64,000 nucleotides of DNA from Sequoia sempervirens (Eukaryota > Streptophyta > Pinopsida > Cupressales > Cupressaceae). A program made the position numbers and the translations under genes. Positions 33,720 through 45,235 of the stretch are shown one piece after another. The stretch lies in the NCBI GenBank assembly GCA_007258455.2, contig VDFB02047230.1:156221413-156285412 (forward strand), in the 5' to 3' direction. How positions within the stretch are numbered: position 1 is the first letter of the stretch; every line of letters starts with the position of its first letter. Under the pieces are notes generated by a model. The model was not told the origin of the DNA and ran no database searches. It worked only from the letters and a program-made list of their open reading frames with translations.

Positions 33720-34293
33720 TGTAATAAATGCGTTAAAAAGAAAAAAATGAAGCTTCAGTTAGGGTCACATACCAGGGCACCGATGCCAGGTGGCCGCTGG
33801 TAAGTCCGAACTCGGTCCGAAATGTGTAGAGGAAGCTATCGTTGCACCATATCATCGGGAGGTTAGAGCTCGAATCTCAAGGTTTGTTGGCGAAAGTGTG
33901 TGAAAATGACTTGAAAGTGACCCCTTGGGCCCCTTTTAAGCCTAAAAATTAGGGTTTTTTGACCCTCTGGGGCTGTCCTGCTAGGGTCTTGGACCCTCAA
34001 ACCTATTTTCGTCTGTTTGAGGCTTGTTTTTCATTTTTTATTGCGTTTAGACACATTTTTAGCCTCCCAGACCCCTTTTGAACCTATCTGGCACTTTATC
34101 ACCTTTTTTTGCGAGATCACCCAAAATATTGAAATTTTCGTCCGATCTCTCGAGGGGGCATCATAATGGCATGTTTTCTCTCGCCATGTAGCAGTGGGGA
34201 AAGTCCTTGAATATCAATTTTTTTTGGCTTTGATCGAGATCGTTCATTCTTTGAACCAACGCAACAAGTGCATTGCTTCAAAGAGGGGCAAAA
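33720..34293 (+). other. End of the element 2 tail with polypurine tract
   Basis: No ORF is supported. The last 16 bases read AAAGAGGGGCAAAA and abut the TGTAGAC start of the 3' LTR; this is the expected polypurine tract (34280-34293). Confidence 0.65.
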
Positions 34294-35577
34294 TGTAGAC
34301 ATTGAAAATATACTGATTGACATCGTGCATTCAATCCTGACTTACTAACATCGTTTCTTCCTTAATCATTCCTCGATCTAACCATTTAATCAAATCCCCC
34401 TATCTGATTAAATTCATCAATATTCGTCTCTTAATTAAACAAATAATTTTGTCTAATCGAGTCAATCTCCTTTGTTAATTAAATCAATCCATCTGATCTA
34501 ATTATCCCTATTTAATTAAATAATCAATTTATTTGATTAAATCTCTAAAGTCTATCCATTAAATTAAATAAACTAAAACCTTATTTGATTTAATCTAACA
34601 TCATCCCTTTTAATTAAATAAATCAAATACCTTATTTAATTAGTCTCTTATCATATTCCTCTCTTATTTGATTTAAATAAATCCATAAATCTAAGTCAAA
34701 TAAGTGACATCATCTAATCCCCTGTTAAATTAATTAAACCCTTGATTAATTTAACCTCATCTCATGTCACATCCTCTAGATAATTGAAGTTGCACATGAA
34801 AATAGATTTAATTCATTTATTAAATCCCTATTTTCCTCACAAGGCATCTTTTGGAATATTCTCTCAATTTGAATTCAAAAATTCCAAGTCAACATGTACA
34901 TCCAACAAGGCATTTAAAACCTCTTACATGTCCTTTTCCTTGAGCCAAGTGGCATTTATTGCATTTTCCCTTCCTCTTACATGTCATTTCAACAAATTTG
35001 AATTTCAAATATTGGCATTTATTGGCACAAACCCCAAATCTTGCACAACCATCATCCATTCATAGCTTGACAAGTGGCACCATATCATTGGATGAATGTT
35101 AGTCCCACATTTCTCAAATTTGAACATTCATCCATCTTGAAATTCTATAAATAAAGAACTCCTATCCTCATCTCATCCTCCACAATCCAAGTAAAGTTAC
35201 CATGCTAAAATACTTAGCCATTTCCATCCATCATTCGAATTCTTAGCTAGGATTTTTGCAGATTTGGCTTGGAGTTCTCATCTTTTGTCAAAGTGGACCA
35301 CTCTTCATCATCAATCAACAAATCTTGCATCTTAGGGATTGGGAAAGGGCCAATTTTCACATCAAATTGGCACCAATTCCCCCATGGGATTGAGAGTTTT
35401 CATATCTAATTAGGATTTTTATCTTGTTTTTATCATTTGCATTGTGTTCTTCAATATTTTCATTCCTAGTTTGATTTGTAAATGGATTTCATTGGGAATC
35501 CTTCTTTTAGCTTGTAATTCCTTGTCTAACTCGCTTATTCATGTTGTTTTGCAGGTACTAGGAAAAGGGTTCGCACA
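34294..35577 (+). repeat. 3' LTR of element 2
   Basis: 1284 bp, TGTAGACATT to GGTTCGCACA, matching 17186-18469. TATA box at 35146-35153. It is followed by the target duplication copy GGTTC. Differences from the 5' LTR are mostly transitions. Confidence 0.93.
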
Positions 35578-36140
35578 GGTTCTAGCACAAATTTCTAGGA
35601 CCATGCTTCGGGGGGGGGGGGGTCGGTGAAATAACATCAAAAGCCCATGTCAAAAATGCAAAGAAATGGGTGTCCTATGTGGAGAGGACCCATTCGCCAC
35701 TAAAGGTGAATGTGTCCTAGCACCATTTTCTAAGACCTTAAATTTTCCAAATTAAATGTCATGTAATATCATTATTGGGTTTTGGGATCAATCTTTCAAA
35801 AAGTGTCATTAATAAGGCTTATATTTGAATTAAAGGGGCCAATTAAGCTCAATTATGTACAATTAATTAATGAAACCCTAGATAAGTGTGAAAGTGTAAT
35901 ACAACACTTTACAACACCATCAATAAGGTACAATTTAAGTATATTTTGTTAAAAGGGATGAAGATTCAATGTGAATGTGCAACACATTACAATACCAAAT
36001 CAAGGCATAATTAGGTTAATTCAATATCACTTATTCTCAAATTAAGTGTGAAAAAGGGTTACTTTTTTCTATACTACATTGAGCAACTTATGATATGCAT
36101 TGTGATACACCATAAGAAATATTTAAATAAAGATGATGGA
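35578..36140 (-). mobile_element. Element D sequence resuming after element 2
   Basis: Starts with the GGTTC target copy, then TAGCACAAATTTCTAGG, a G run of 13 (around 35609-35621), then a second palindrome unit at 35685-35719 preceded by GGGTGTCCTATGTG, which also precedes the unit at 17153. This repetition on both sides of the insertion shows the two parts were contiguous. Beyond 35760 the sequence is AT-rich with no ORF; the outer border of element D is not visible. Confidence 0.6.
35685..35719. repeat. Sixth element D palindrome
   Basis: Arms AGGACCCATTCGCC and GGTGAATGTGTCCT around ACTAAA. Same family as the five units at 15424-17186. Confidence 0.85.
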
Positions 36141-36699
36141 GCCAAAATGTAGCACCCAAGTTGGTTAGTGGGTTATGATGAGATTTTGATAGGCAAAAGG
36201 AATATGTTATTTTTAGCATTTGGAATCATCTTAGGATTTGGGTGTTGGGTTTCTAACTAAGGATTTTGGTACCATATTTGGGTGGTTTCAGCTCATGATA
36301 TTCTAATTATCATTTTATGGTTTCATGTATTGTATCTTCTATTTATTGGGTACTTGAGATGGCTATTTTAATGGTAAATTTTGTAGCTATTATTATGCTA
36401 CTAGAATCAATCTAGACATCTAGTTGGTGATACAAATATAAAAGCTTAGATTTTGTAAGTGTATTGTAACCTTTTATTACCAAATAATACATTTAATTTC
36501 TTAGGAGTATGAGTTTTTTCAAGCCCTAAAGAGCTTTCCCCATGTAAGTCACTATATTTTTAATTAGAGGTCAAACAAGTTTTAAAAGGACTATGGAAAT
36601 ATTTACAATAAGTTGACTAGAAAGAAAATAATAGAAACAACAACAAAAGAAGCCTACAATGGCCCCATAGAAAAAATAAAAAAATAAAACTAGATAGGG
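36141..36699. other. AT-rich interval, nothing recognised
   Basis: Low GC, no ORF above background, no repeat or homology to the rest of the window that I can see. Confidence 0.5.
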
Positions 36700-38290
36700 A
36701 AAATAAACTAGCTGTACAACTAAAGTTTCTTCAAGGTTTCAACAACATCCGATTCTTATTGGTAGAACTACTCCTGGAGTTTAACAAAACTCATCAGATC
36801 TTTCTTTTCCTCTTCAAAGTTTTTCTTCTTTCTCCCTTGGGAGTGAGTACTAGGAGAAAATTTCTCATGAATCTTATCTTTTCCCTAGTTGATATTATCT
36901 TTGCAAAGGTCCTTCATATTTTTAGTGAGGATACAAATCCCCTTAGCATTGTTCTAGATTGAGCAGTGGCTAACCTTCACCACCCTCTCAAGGTTACAAG
37001 TTTAATATTTTTTATGTCTTGTTCCATTGCAACAATTTTATCATCCATGTATTATTTCTACTTATCCATGCATTTCACCTTTTCATCGAGGTCATTTCAT
37101 ATGAAACTCAAATCCATTTCCATTTTTTCAACCTTGGAGATGGATTCCCATCCTTTTAGGATTTTTATCTCCTTCAACCATCAAACCTCAACCTAACCAC
37201 CCATCCTTCCTTGTAGAATATCAAACTTCATATTGGTGTGATTAATATCAACATAGAACCATTTGGATAGCCTATCTTGATAATTAACATCCCTAATGGT
37301 GTCTAGAGCCTCTTCTAAGCCTTTGGAATTAATTGCATTTGAAACCATGAAGAACTCCACAGGGAATTTATGGGTAGGGTCAATAATATGAGGAAAATGG
37401 ATACCTACACCAAACTCCACCACCTTAACATTCTTAATAGCTCTAAATCTATCTCCCTCAATAGGCTTGTTCTTCTTCATCGATAACACAAACCCAAGCC
37501 CCATGGAAATGTCAACAAACTCTAGTTTTTTAGAACTACATATATTTTCTTTTTCTTTCCTTCTAGAGAGGGTTTTGCCTTTTATCTAGACTTTAGTTCT
37601 AACAACAATATATTATTTGGGATCAATCCTTTCATTGTTCCAATCAGTTGAGCACCCATAATCCCCAAACTACAAAGCATTAAATTTTCCTTTTCCTTTT
37701 TTCTTAAGCACCTTGGGGGTGTCTTCCTTGCCCTTTATTTTTATTATAGGGGTAGATACCTCCTTGCATTTTGCATACTATAAATTAGTATAATTATCAT
37801 ATAAAACTTGGAAAAAGTTCCTAGAGACATGTTCATCTTCCCAATCCTCACAAGTTTCCTCCTTCCAAGCCTCTGAGGAGTCCTAATATGAGATTTCCTT
37901 AACCCTAGGATTCTTAATATTTTTAATATTCTCTATTTTACCCAAGTTTTTATTGATAGGGTCATAGATTTCATTAATTTATAATTAAAAAAATAAGCCA
38001 TTCATGAGGACATGCATTTTTAGGTTCCTCCAATTATTAGTGATAGAGTGTTCCAGTGAGGCCAAGAGATAGAAAGATAGAGAGACTAACATTCTATGTT
38101 TGAAATGATTTAGAAAAGTAAAATGGTATCCATACATATTCTTATAATCACCCTCAAGGGTCACAAACCTCATAATACACTCCACAACCACAACCCAAAT
38201 GGGTTTAATGGAAGTTCTCTCATAGCCAAAGTGAGGTTTCACCAATTTAATCCTTTCATTTCCCCTAAATAAAATCCACAAAGCCTCATC
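36700..38290 (-). pseudogene. Unidentified decayed ORF (about 530 codons)
   Basis: On the minus strand 38281-37985 (98 codons) and 37504-37193 (103 codons) are in the same frame, and the sequence between and after them keeps coding-like composition with scattered stops. The first block has ERTSIKPIWVVVVECIMRFV, then LEGDYKNMYGYHFTFLNHF; the second has FPVEFFMVSNAINSKGLEEA. The distal part (37160-36950) is Lys/Glu/Met-rich and coiled-coil-like. I do not recognise the family. It resembles uncharacterised proteins encoded near plant retroelements, but I cannot name one. It has no LTR or RT next to it. Confidence 0.45.
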
Positions 38291-38862
38291 TATTTTACAT
38301 GATATAATGTTTTTGTTTTTATTTCCTTGTAACTATATGATTAGTTTAACTTTTACACATATCTCCTCTCATAGATTGGTGTAGAAATCATATTTTTGTA
38401 GAGAAGGGGGATTTGCTACTCACGAGTCTCTTTATTCTCAAGAGATTCCCAAGGGGAAAACTTCCCTAAACTGCCTCAAGGAACAAACCAAGAGTTTCAG
38501 AATCAAAATGAGTAGGTCACAACAATTTTTTGGACAAACTGATATGCTCTCGGCCAAAGGACATCAACACAACGCGATGTGTTGGATTCCCAAAGGTGCG
38601 TTGGCATCTTTTACGGAAAGAAAATCAAGAATGTTGCAGAAAATGACAAAGTGTCTACTTCTACTCTAACTGCTAAGAAATCTTGGAACGTGAAAAAGTA
38701 ATGGAATATAACAAAACTAAGATAAAGTGAAGTAGTTGATAAGACTAAAGAGGATAAGAGATAGAAGACACTCACAAAAAACCCAAGTATTAATGGAGCC
38801 TCCATCAAATGAATGTCTTCAATACCTGCATACATAAGATCTAGAGAAAATGTTGGCGTTGT

Positions 38863-38891
38863 ATAGGGGTTTGCCTTAGTCAAACCCCTAT
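38863..38891. repeat. Perfect GGGGTTTG hairpin
   Basis: Arms ATAGGGGTTTG and CAAACCCCTAT around CCTTAGT. It matches the hairpin in LTR A (5965-5989), LTR B (13021-13044) and element D (16625-16650). It may mark a further, otherwise unrecognised LTR fragment at about 38600-38900. Confidence 0.7.
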
Positions 38892-38934
38892 TTTTGTGTT
38901 CCCACCTCCATGGACAACCAGATAGATAGAGAAA

Positions 38935-39387
38935 GTGAACAAATTGAGCAGATATGGAGTGATAAAAGTAATCCCTACTCAAGGAGGAGAACCCGTAACA
39001 CCAAATAGAGATGTAATTGCTAGGGGATATGTGAAATCCAAGGATGCTCACAAGCACAAGATAAGAGAGGTATCACATGCAAGGCTTAAGGAAGCCAAGG
39101 AGGGAGACAAAGATAGCTGCAAGAGCCAAGAGGGTTGCAAGGATTGCTGTGAGATCTTGAAAGAGTTGTAAATAGAGCTTGAAAGTGCTATTGTAGCAAG
39201 AAAGGAGAGCTATGCAAACAAGATAGAGAAATATAGGAGAACATCCAAGATGGAAGCATGGAAGGAGAAGAAGGCCAAATAAGTTGAAAAGACAATTTTT
39301 AAAGAGGGAAAAGAAGCTTCCCAAGCCATTACAAGGTATCCTGGGTCGTTACCACCGAAAAAAATTGCTGACAAGTGGAAAACATGA
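38935..39387 (+). pseudogene. Charged, coiled-coil-like small ORF, unidentified
   Basis: An open frame at 38935-39171 (GTG or upstream start uncertain) continues in the same frame to 39387 through two stops. It is rich in Lys, Glu, Arg and Ser (SHARLKEAKEGDKDSCKSQ, ARKESYANKIEKYRRTSK) with two CC/C motifs (GCKDCCEILKEL). No family recognised. It is just downstream of the hairpin at 38863-38891, so it may be the gag-proximal part of a lost retroelement. Confidence 0.35.
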
Positions 39388-41714
39388 TAAAAAACAACTA
39401 TTTGAATGTTGAAACATCATGGGCTGCTAGCATGGTGCACAGACATCTACATGGTGCACTAGTGTCCAGACACATCATACTACAAAAAAATGAGAATAGG
39501 AAAAGAACACTGTTTGATGCAAAGCTAACACACAAAGGTAGCTGTTGAAAAGGGGTCCTAGAGCATCTTGAGAAGGGTTAAGGCTGATGAAGGAGCTAAA
39601 ATGAGCCTACACAAGTGCAAAGGGACTGGACACTAAAGTGGATACAAAAATGCAAGTGTAATTGCAAGGGGTACAATTTTACGACATTACAATTTCATAC
39701 CTCTAGTTTAAATTGTTAAATGTTATTGAAAAATAAATTTGTAGCCATATAAAACCATTTCCACATAATCTTGAGAGATAAATATATGCAAAAAATTATT
39801 CAAAATCCACAATGAATGAGAATAGACAAACATACCATCAAGATGAAACACTAAATACCCTAGGTAAACCCTCATAAGGGAAAAACCTAACCTTCAAAAG
39901 CATCCACATTCAGTGCATTATCTCATGAACAAAGATTATAAAATAGTTACAAATTCTCCTTTAGTACCTCTAAAACATCAAGCTCACTATTTGAACTCCA
40001 TGTGAACAAGAAAATGAGAATCATGTAACCATAGATCTTAATCCATGCTTCTTCTTATCACATATTCAACCAATAAGAGATGCTCAATCATCCTAGCCAA
40101 CAAGCCAAATGTTATGATAACCAACCTCAACAACTACACAAGTTATTTATTTTATAGAATAAGCTTGCACAAAACCACCAAGTGATATTATGTAAATCAT
40201 GTGACTAATACCATGAGTTTACAAAACCACGTCCCCCTCATTTACTTTTTGATACAAAATTTTCTTAATATTAAATATTTTCTATTGTACAAACTAACAT
40301 TAAATATTTATCCCAGTGCTAAATAAAACATACAAAGTGGCCCCAAAAATGTCTAACCTATGTGATGCACATATCACTAGATCCCCTAGGTGCACCACAA
40401 ATAATATTAATTTTATATTATAACATTACATAAGGTGAACAAAACACCTCTTCCTAACAATCATATCATGAATTATATGGCTGTCCTTATATTTTATTCA
40501 ATTATCTTATGTTTTTTACCATTATCATTATCATGCTTTATTTTTCCATCTCCTACAAGTCATTGCATACTATGTACGAAAGTAATTTGAGTTGGCATAT
40601 ATTTTCACTAACACTTTTTCATGGTTTGGATTTTAGATAGTGACTTGTGGTAGATAAATACTCCTCATTATACATTGATGGATCTTGATTTCTATACATG
40701 CCTACATCAACTAGAATTTTCTATCATCTTTTCAACATTGAGCAGAGTTGCATTGCATGGTTGTATTGAACATGTCATGTCATATTTTCATATTAAGTGA
40801 TCATATTACATGGCTATATCAAATGTAATGTATCATGTTTTCACATTAGACAAAGTTATGTCACATTGTTGTATGTAAATTCCTATTAAAAAAAGTTTGA
40901 ATATTAGTTTAGTTTGTTGTGTTAATAGTTTGGCTAAGTTATAGGATTTAAGTATAAAAATATTATGTTTCACATAAAACAATTTACATAATATTATTTT
41001 AAGAAAAAAATATATAGCGGAAGAAAAAATAAAATAAATGTGTATTCAACTAGGGATGTGTTTAGAGTTGTATAGTCATAGTCTATTAATCTATCATTCA
41101 TTAATAGTAATAGTGATGGTCTCAATTAGGTATGATTTTATATTTGTCAACAAATATTTGATTTGCTAATTAATACTATTGATATTGATAAATATCTTAT
41201 TATTTATATAATAATCAACAAGCATAATTAAGATAATTTTAGTATTAGATTTATTTTTATTTAAATATTATAAAAAATAAGATAATTTTTTAATAATTTT
41301 AAAAATTATAAAAAAAGAAAATTGTTGAATTTTTTATACTTTATAATAAAATAGTAATTACAATAATTATATCATTAAATTTATCTTTCATGATATTATT
41401 TATTTATCATATTATTAAATTTTAGTGATCCAAAGAACCCAATTTCATTCTTGCCACAACTTATTATTATTATTATATATCAATTACTTATAAAACATTG
41501 CCTTAAATAAAAATACTAAATACTAGATATATATCTATTTAAGATAATCCTCGGGATTAATTTTTTAAGATCTTAATTTTTTTTTACTTGATAATTATTT
41601 ATTAATAATATACATTGCACTACCTACTAGAAACAATTGTTAAATCTCATCAAAATGCAACCTCCCAACATACTATACATTGAAAAGGGTAGAAAAATAA
41701 AGGTGTTGCAATAT
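39388..41714. other. Long AT-rich interval without genes
   Basis: No ORF, RNA gene or structured repeat is supported. 40880-41620 is extremely AT-rich with long A or T runs. No similarity to the retroelements nearby was noticed. Confidence 0.55.
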
Positions 41715-41907
41715 ATAATGACTCTGAATTTCACTACGGATTACAACCCTTGTCTATGACTAAGACAATATGTAAGATATTCCATTCAATTCAAAATAGA
41801 ATTGCTTAAAGTGAAGCAATTATATTTTGAATTGAATGAAACCTCGTTCATATTTTATTAGCCATGGACAAGGGTTGTAATATCTAGTGAAATTCCTAGT
41901 CATTATG
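41715..41907. mobile_element. 193-bp foldback (MITE-like) element
   Basis: Outer arms ATAATGACTCTGAATTTCAC and its complement (GTGAAATTCCTAGTCATTAT) are followed inward by ATTACAACCCTTGTC / GACAAGGGTTGTAAT and, at the centre, ATTCAATTCAAAATAGAATT / AATTATATTTTGAATTGAAT, so almost the whole element folds. It sits at the truncated end of the element E RNase H fragment (41908). No clear target duplication, perhaps TA. Confidence 0.7.
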
Positions 41908-42610
41908 TATTCAAGGCTTCATACTTGACTACATTATTTGTGCATTGAAAATATGGTGTGTATTCTTTAGGAATGTAATCTCCTTAAGGTTTGATAAGTA
42001 GAGCTCCTACTCCTGAGCAATGTTGAGTGTGGGAGCCATCAAAGTATAATTTCAATTGTATTTGTTTGATGATAAAAAAATATTTTTCATCTAGAAATTA
42101 TGAGATAAGTGTGTGTTCTACTACTAATGGTGCTTCAACTAGTTGATCTCCTATCACTCAAACTTTGATTACCTTGCGATATTTATACTCAATGTCAAAT
42201 TCATTTAGGATAGCCCATTTTTTATTCATCCAATAAAAGCTACTTTAGATAAAAAAAATTGAGTGGGTTGTCTACCTTTAACGTGATATATTTTTTACTA
42301 TTGAGCATGTGATGTCTGAGTTTCTAAGCATTAAAGACAACTACTAGACATGACCATTTCGTTGGTGTGTAATTTAGCTTATATCCCACTAAGGTACAAC
42401 TGACATAGTAGGTAACCCTTTCTTTGTCATTTTCATCATGTTGTGCTAAAAGTGCTCCCAATTTTAGTGATGTGGAAAAAATATACAACAAGAGGGCCTT
42501 GCCTATAATGGGTAGCATGAGCATAGGGAGTGATGCCAGGTATTCTTTGATTTGATTAAATTCATGTTTACAATGAGTGTCCCATTGAAAGATCATGTTC
42601 TTGCAGAGAT
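41908..42610 (-). pseudogene. RNase H and second RNase H of fragment E
   Basis: Minus-strand 42596-42324: FQWDTHCKHEFNQIKEYLAS, ALLLYIFSTSLKLGALLAQH and SCTLVGYKLNYTPTKW, a gypsy RNase H. Frame-broken continuation to 41908 shows FDIEYK, then a second domain with a DGSHTQH-like block, GDYIPKEY and QCTNNVVKYEA. Truncated by the foldback element at 41907. Tat lineage by its double RNase H. Confidence 0.75.
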
Positions 42611-43420
42611 GTGAAAATGGTTAGTATTTATCTACAAGTTGTGTAATGAAGCATTGGATAGCTTAAAGATTTCCTTGAAGATTGTCGAGTTGTTTTAAAG
42701 TCTTGGGAGGAGGCATTTCAAGGATAGCTTTGAGTTATACTAAATCTATTTTGATGCCTTTGTGTGACACAATGAAACCCAAGATTTTTTCTAAAGTTAC
42801 ACCAAAGACATATTTCTTGGGATAAAAGCATACTTGATATTTCACTAGTCTATCAAATATTTGTTTAAGTACTTGGATTTGTCTATTTCATGTCCTAGAT
42901 TTTCCCAAAAGATCATCAACACAATATTCCATAATAACAAGAAACATGGATCACAGAATATTGTTAAGCCAAAAAGTCATCACTCGATAGAAAATGTGCC
43001 CAAGAAGTGATAAAATTTGTTTTAAGTTGATCTTCTAGGGATATTTTAAGTTGGTTGTATCTTGAATTTTTTTCCATGAGTGATAACATCGAATGTCCCA
43101 TAGTAACATTGACTATGATATCAATGTTTAGCAATGGGAAATCATCCTTTGGAATTACCATATTTAGGTCTCTAAAATTTGTGCAAACTTAGAGGTCCCA
43201 AATGATTTTGGAAACTAGAATAATGTCTGAGACCCATTCAAGATAATAAATAGGATGTATAAAACCCACTTCCAAAATTTTGTGTAACTCTACTTTTACC
43301 AAAAGAGAATTTTTTGGATGCATTTTTCTAAGTTTTTACATATTGATTTAGCATTCAAATAGAATTCTAAGTGACACACTAATAATGATAGATCAAGACC
43401 TGACATATCAACATAAGACC
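42611..43420 (-). pseudogene. Reverse transcriptase fragment E
   Basis: Minus strand about 43420-42611. WSYVDMSGLDLSLLVCHL opens it; frame-shifted VLYILF..EWVS..PKS..IW, then MVIPKDDFPLLNIDIIV and GHSMLSLMEKNSRYNQL (43161-42964) follow. A C-terminal part has a GKI..MK and CHTQRHQ-like connection (42900-42700). No readable YxDD remains. It is a Tat RT, different from copies A/B and element 2 in detail. Confidence 0.75.
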
Positions 43421-43429
43421 ATGCAACGT

Positions 43430-43790
43430 TTTGGTATTTATTTTGGAGGAAAACTATTATGTCTTATTTTTCTTCATTTGTGAGAGAGGTTATGAAGGTG
43501 ATCTTAGGGTCTTCTTTGGTGTCTAGATTGATTTTTTTTCCTAAAATATTATTATTGATATTTCTTGATAATGTGTTACTATTGAGGATAGGTTAAGCTC
43601 CTGATCTTGTATGCTTTCTGGAGGAAAACTAACATGTCCTATTTTTCTTCATCATTGAGACAAAAGGATATGAAGGTGATCTTAGGGTATTCTTCAATGC
43701 CTAGATTGATTTATTTTGTTTCCTCAACTAGTATTGTGGATCTTTCTTGATAATGTGGTACTATTGAGGGTAGGTCAACTTAATCACCTT
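43430..43790. repeat. Diverged tandem duplication, about 177 bp, in fragment E
   Basis: The block from GGAGGAAAACTATTATGTC (43445) through CTTGATAATGTGTTACTATTGAGG (to about 43590) is repeated from GGAGGAAAACTAACATGTCC (43620) to about 43768. On the minus strand it encodes the EDPKITFI..L..EEK..IIVFLQ stretch twice, just before RT. Divergence shows the duplication is old. Confidence 0.8.
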
Positions 43791-44160
43791 AAAGAGGTTT
43801 TCACTAGAGGATACGTCTTTTATTTTTACTTTTTTATTGTTCAATAACACCTCATTAAGGTTTTCACTAGGGAAATTTATATATATATATATATTTTATG
43901 ACTAAGAGAGTTGACCTATTCCCCAAAGTATGCATCATTATCCAATCTAATGTCAAATCCTAATTTATGGTCTCCTAATGGTATGTTGTAATTCCATTCC
44001 CCTTTGAAGCCTTGAGGTGTATGTATCAAGGGATGCTAGGTTGTGCTTGTGTGTATTGCTTTGGTTGTTTATTGGTGGTTTAACTTCACTATTTTTATTG
44101 TGATATTTGGTTGTGGCTTTGTTTCTTTCTTGACATGGTGTCTTTGGACCACCCACATGT
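43791..44160 (-). pseudogene. Pre-RT linker of fragment E
   Basis: Minus-strand sequence upstream of the duplicated block contains many stops. An open piece at 44156-43965 is Asn/Lys/Thr-rich with no recognised motif; a weak LGNRSTLL could be a ruined G-patch. An (AT)n run is at 43881-43896. Support comes only from position. Confidence 0.35.
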
Positions 44161-44528
44161 AGTGATAACTTTAAGTAAACCCCCTTGAAAAAAGATACAA
44201 AATCTTGGAAAATTGTTTATTTTTTTTAAACAAAATCTATAGCTGAATCTTTCCTTCTTTTTGAAAACAATATTGATTTTATTGGTGATTTTTTAAATCA
44301 CTAGAGATTTGTAGAAGACCTTGGAAAATATTGATGAAAAATAGGAAAATACATTAATTATCATGGTGAATCCTTTCACAAATAAATTAAATTTCTATGG
44401 AGAAATTAGGGCTTGAGGGTGGTAGTGATTGAATAGTTTAAGGTGTAGTGCTCATGTCTATAATTCCTTAATATTTTAAATAAATCGTTAAATATTTCAA
44501 ATTATCCCTAAATTGTTTTCCACCAAGT
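44161..44528. other. Interval with no recognised feature
   Basis: AT-rich, no ORF, no repeat noticed. Confidence 0.5.
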
Positions 44529-44801
44529 TGATTTTATTTCTAATGGTTTTGGTTCTATTTCACAAGCCAAAATGTACCCACAAAGTTCCAATACCCATGG
44601 GGCCCAAATGTAATTTCAGACCCCATGGGCATTGGAGCTTTGTGGGTATATTTTGGCTCACAAAATTGAACCCCAATCATTAGATTATAATCTTGAATAA
44701 CCCAAATACAATTTTGGGCTCGATGGGAAATGGAGCTACATGGGTACATTTTAATCTATGGAATACAACCCCAACCATTAGATTATAAATAAAATCAATG
44801 G
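44529..44801. mobile_element. Foldback element with three arm copies
   Basis: Arm 1 (44529-44602) contains CTAATGGTTTTGGTTCTATT, GCCAAAATGTACCCACAAAG and CCCATGGGG. Arm 2 (44621-44683) is its complement: CCCCATGGG, CTTTGTGGGTATATTTTGGC, then CATTAG. A third arm (about 44720-44801) repeats arm 2 in the same direction (GGAGCTACATGGGTACATTT, then CCATTAGATTATAAATAAAATCAA), and its end pairs with the outermost bases of arm 1. The hairpin 44540-44683 is nested within the longer inverted pair 44529-44801. Confidence 0.7.
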
Positions 44802-45230
44802 TGGTGATTAAAAATTGGCAATATGGCCCTCAAGTAACCAATAATCATATAATATTATTAGTGAATTATTTCATTTTCTGCTATGACATAAAATCTAGGT
44901 GAATATGATCTAATTAGGTATCAAATATTGGCAAATTTTTCAGTTTAAAATTTTAAAAAAGAATGTCCTAGAAATTTAACTAGGACTAAAATGAAATTAT
45001 GTAAAAATGTGGTGATTCAAGCCACTTTACAACTTATACTATTAGCCAAATTTTAAATCCCCAAGTTCAACTATTAGAAAATTGGAGAATATTAGCCACT
45101 GAAAAAAATTGTTGCCCACATGTTTCGAGATGTTGTTTCTCAACATGTTGGTTGGTAGTATTATATATGACTATGTGATGATTATACAATTGGTGTATTG
45201 TAATGATTTAATTCATGGTTATGTGTAGTA
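44802..45230. other. AT-rich flank of element 3
   Basis: No ORF or repeat supported. Ends at the target duplication of element 3. Confidence 0.5.
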
Positions 45231-45235
45231 ATATT
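45231..45235. other. Left target-site duplication of element 3
   Basis: ATATT directly outside the left LTR; the identical ATATT is at 61995-61999 outside the right LTR. Confidence 0.9.

Larger units (their letters stand above)
17186..35577 (+). mobile_element. Element 2: near-complete 18.4-kb Tat retrotransposon
   Basis: Two LTRs of 1284 bp each (17186-18469 and 34294-35577), both TG..CA, with a near-perfect 5-bp target duplication. Internal order: primer-binding region, 2.8-kb leader, gag, protease, G-patch motif, RT, RNase H, second RNase H, integrase remnant, 5.5-kb tail with antisense PMD ORF, polypurine tract. I count about 10 differences in the first 190 bases of the LTR pair, so roughly 95% there; later parts look closer. 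It is inserted into one arm of an element D palindrome, so it is younger than element D. Confidence 0.93.

Noticed and set aside
35609..35621. Run of 13 G as a G-quadruplex or regulatory site
   Set aside because: A single homopolymer; equally likely slippage or an assembly artefact.
38611..39057. 148-codon minus-strand ORF
   Set aside because: Opposite strand of the charged ORF 38935-39387 and of the hairpin; composition suggests a shadow.
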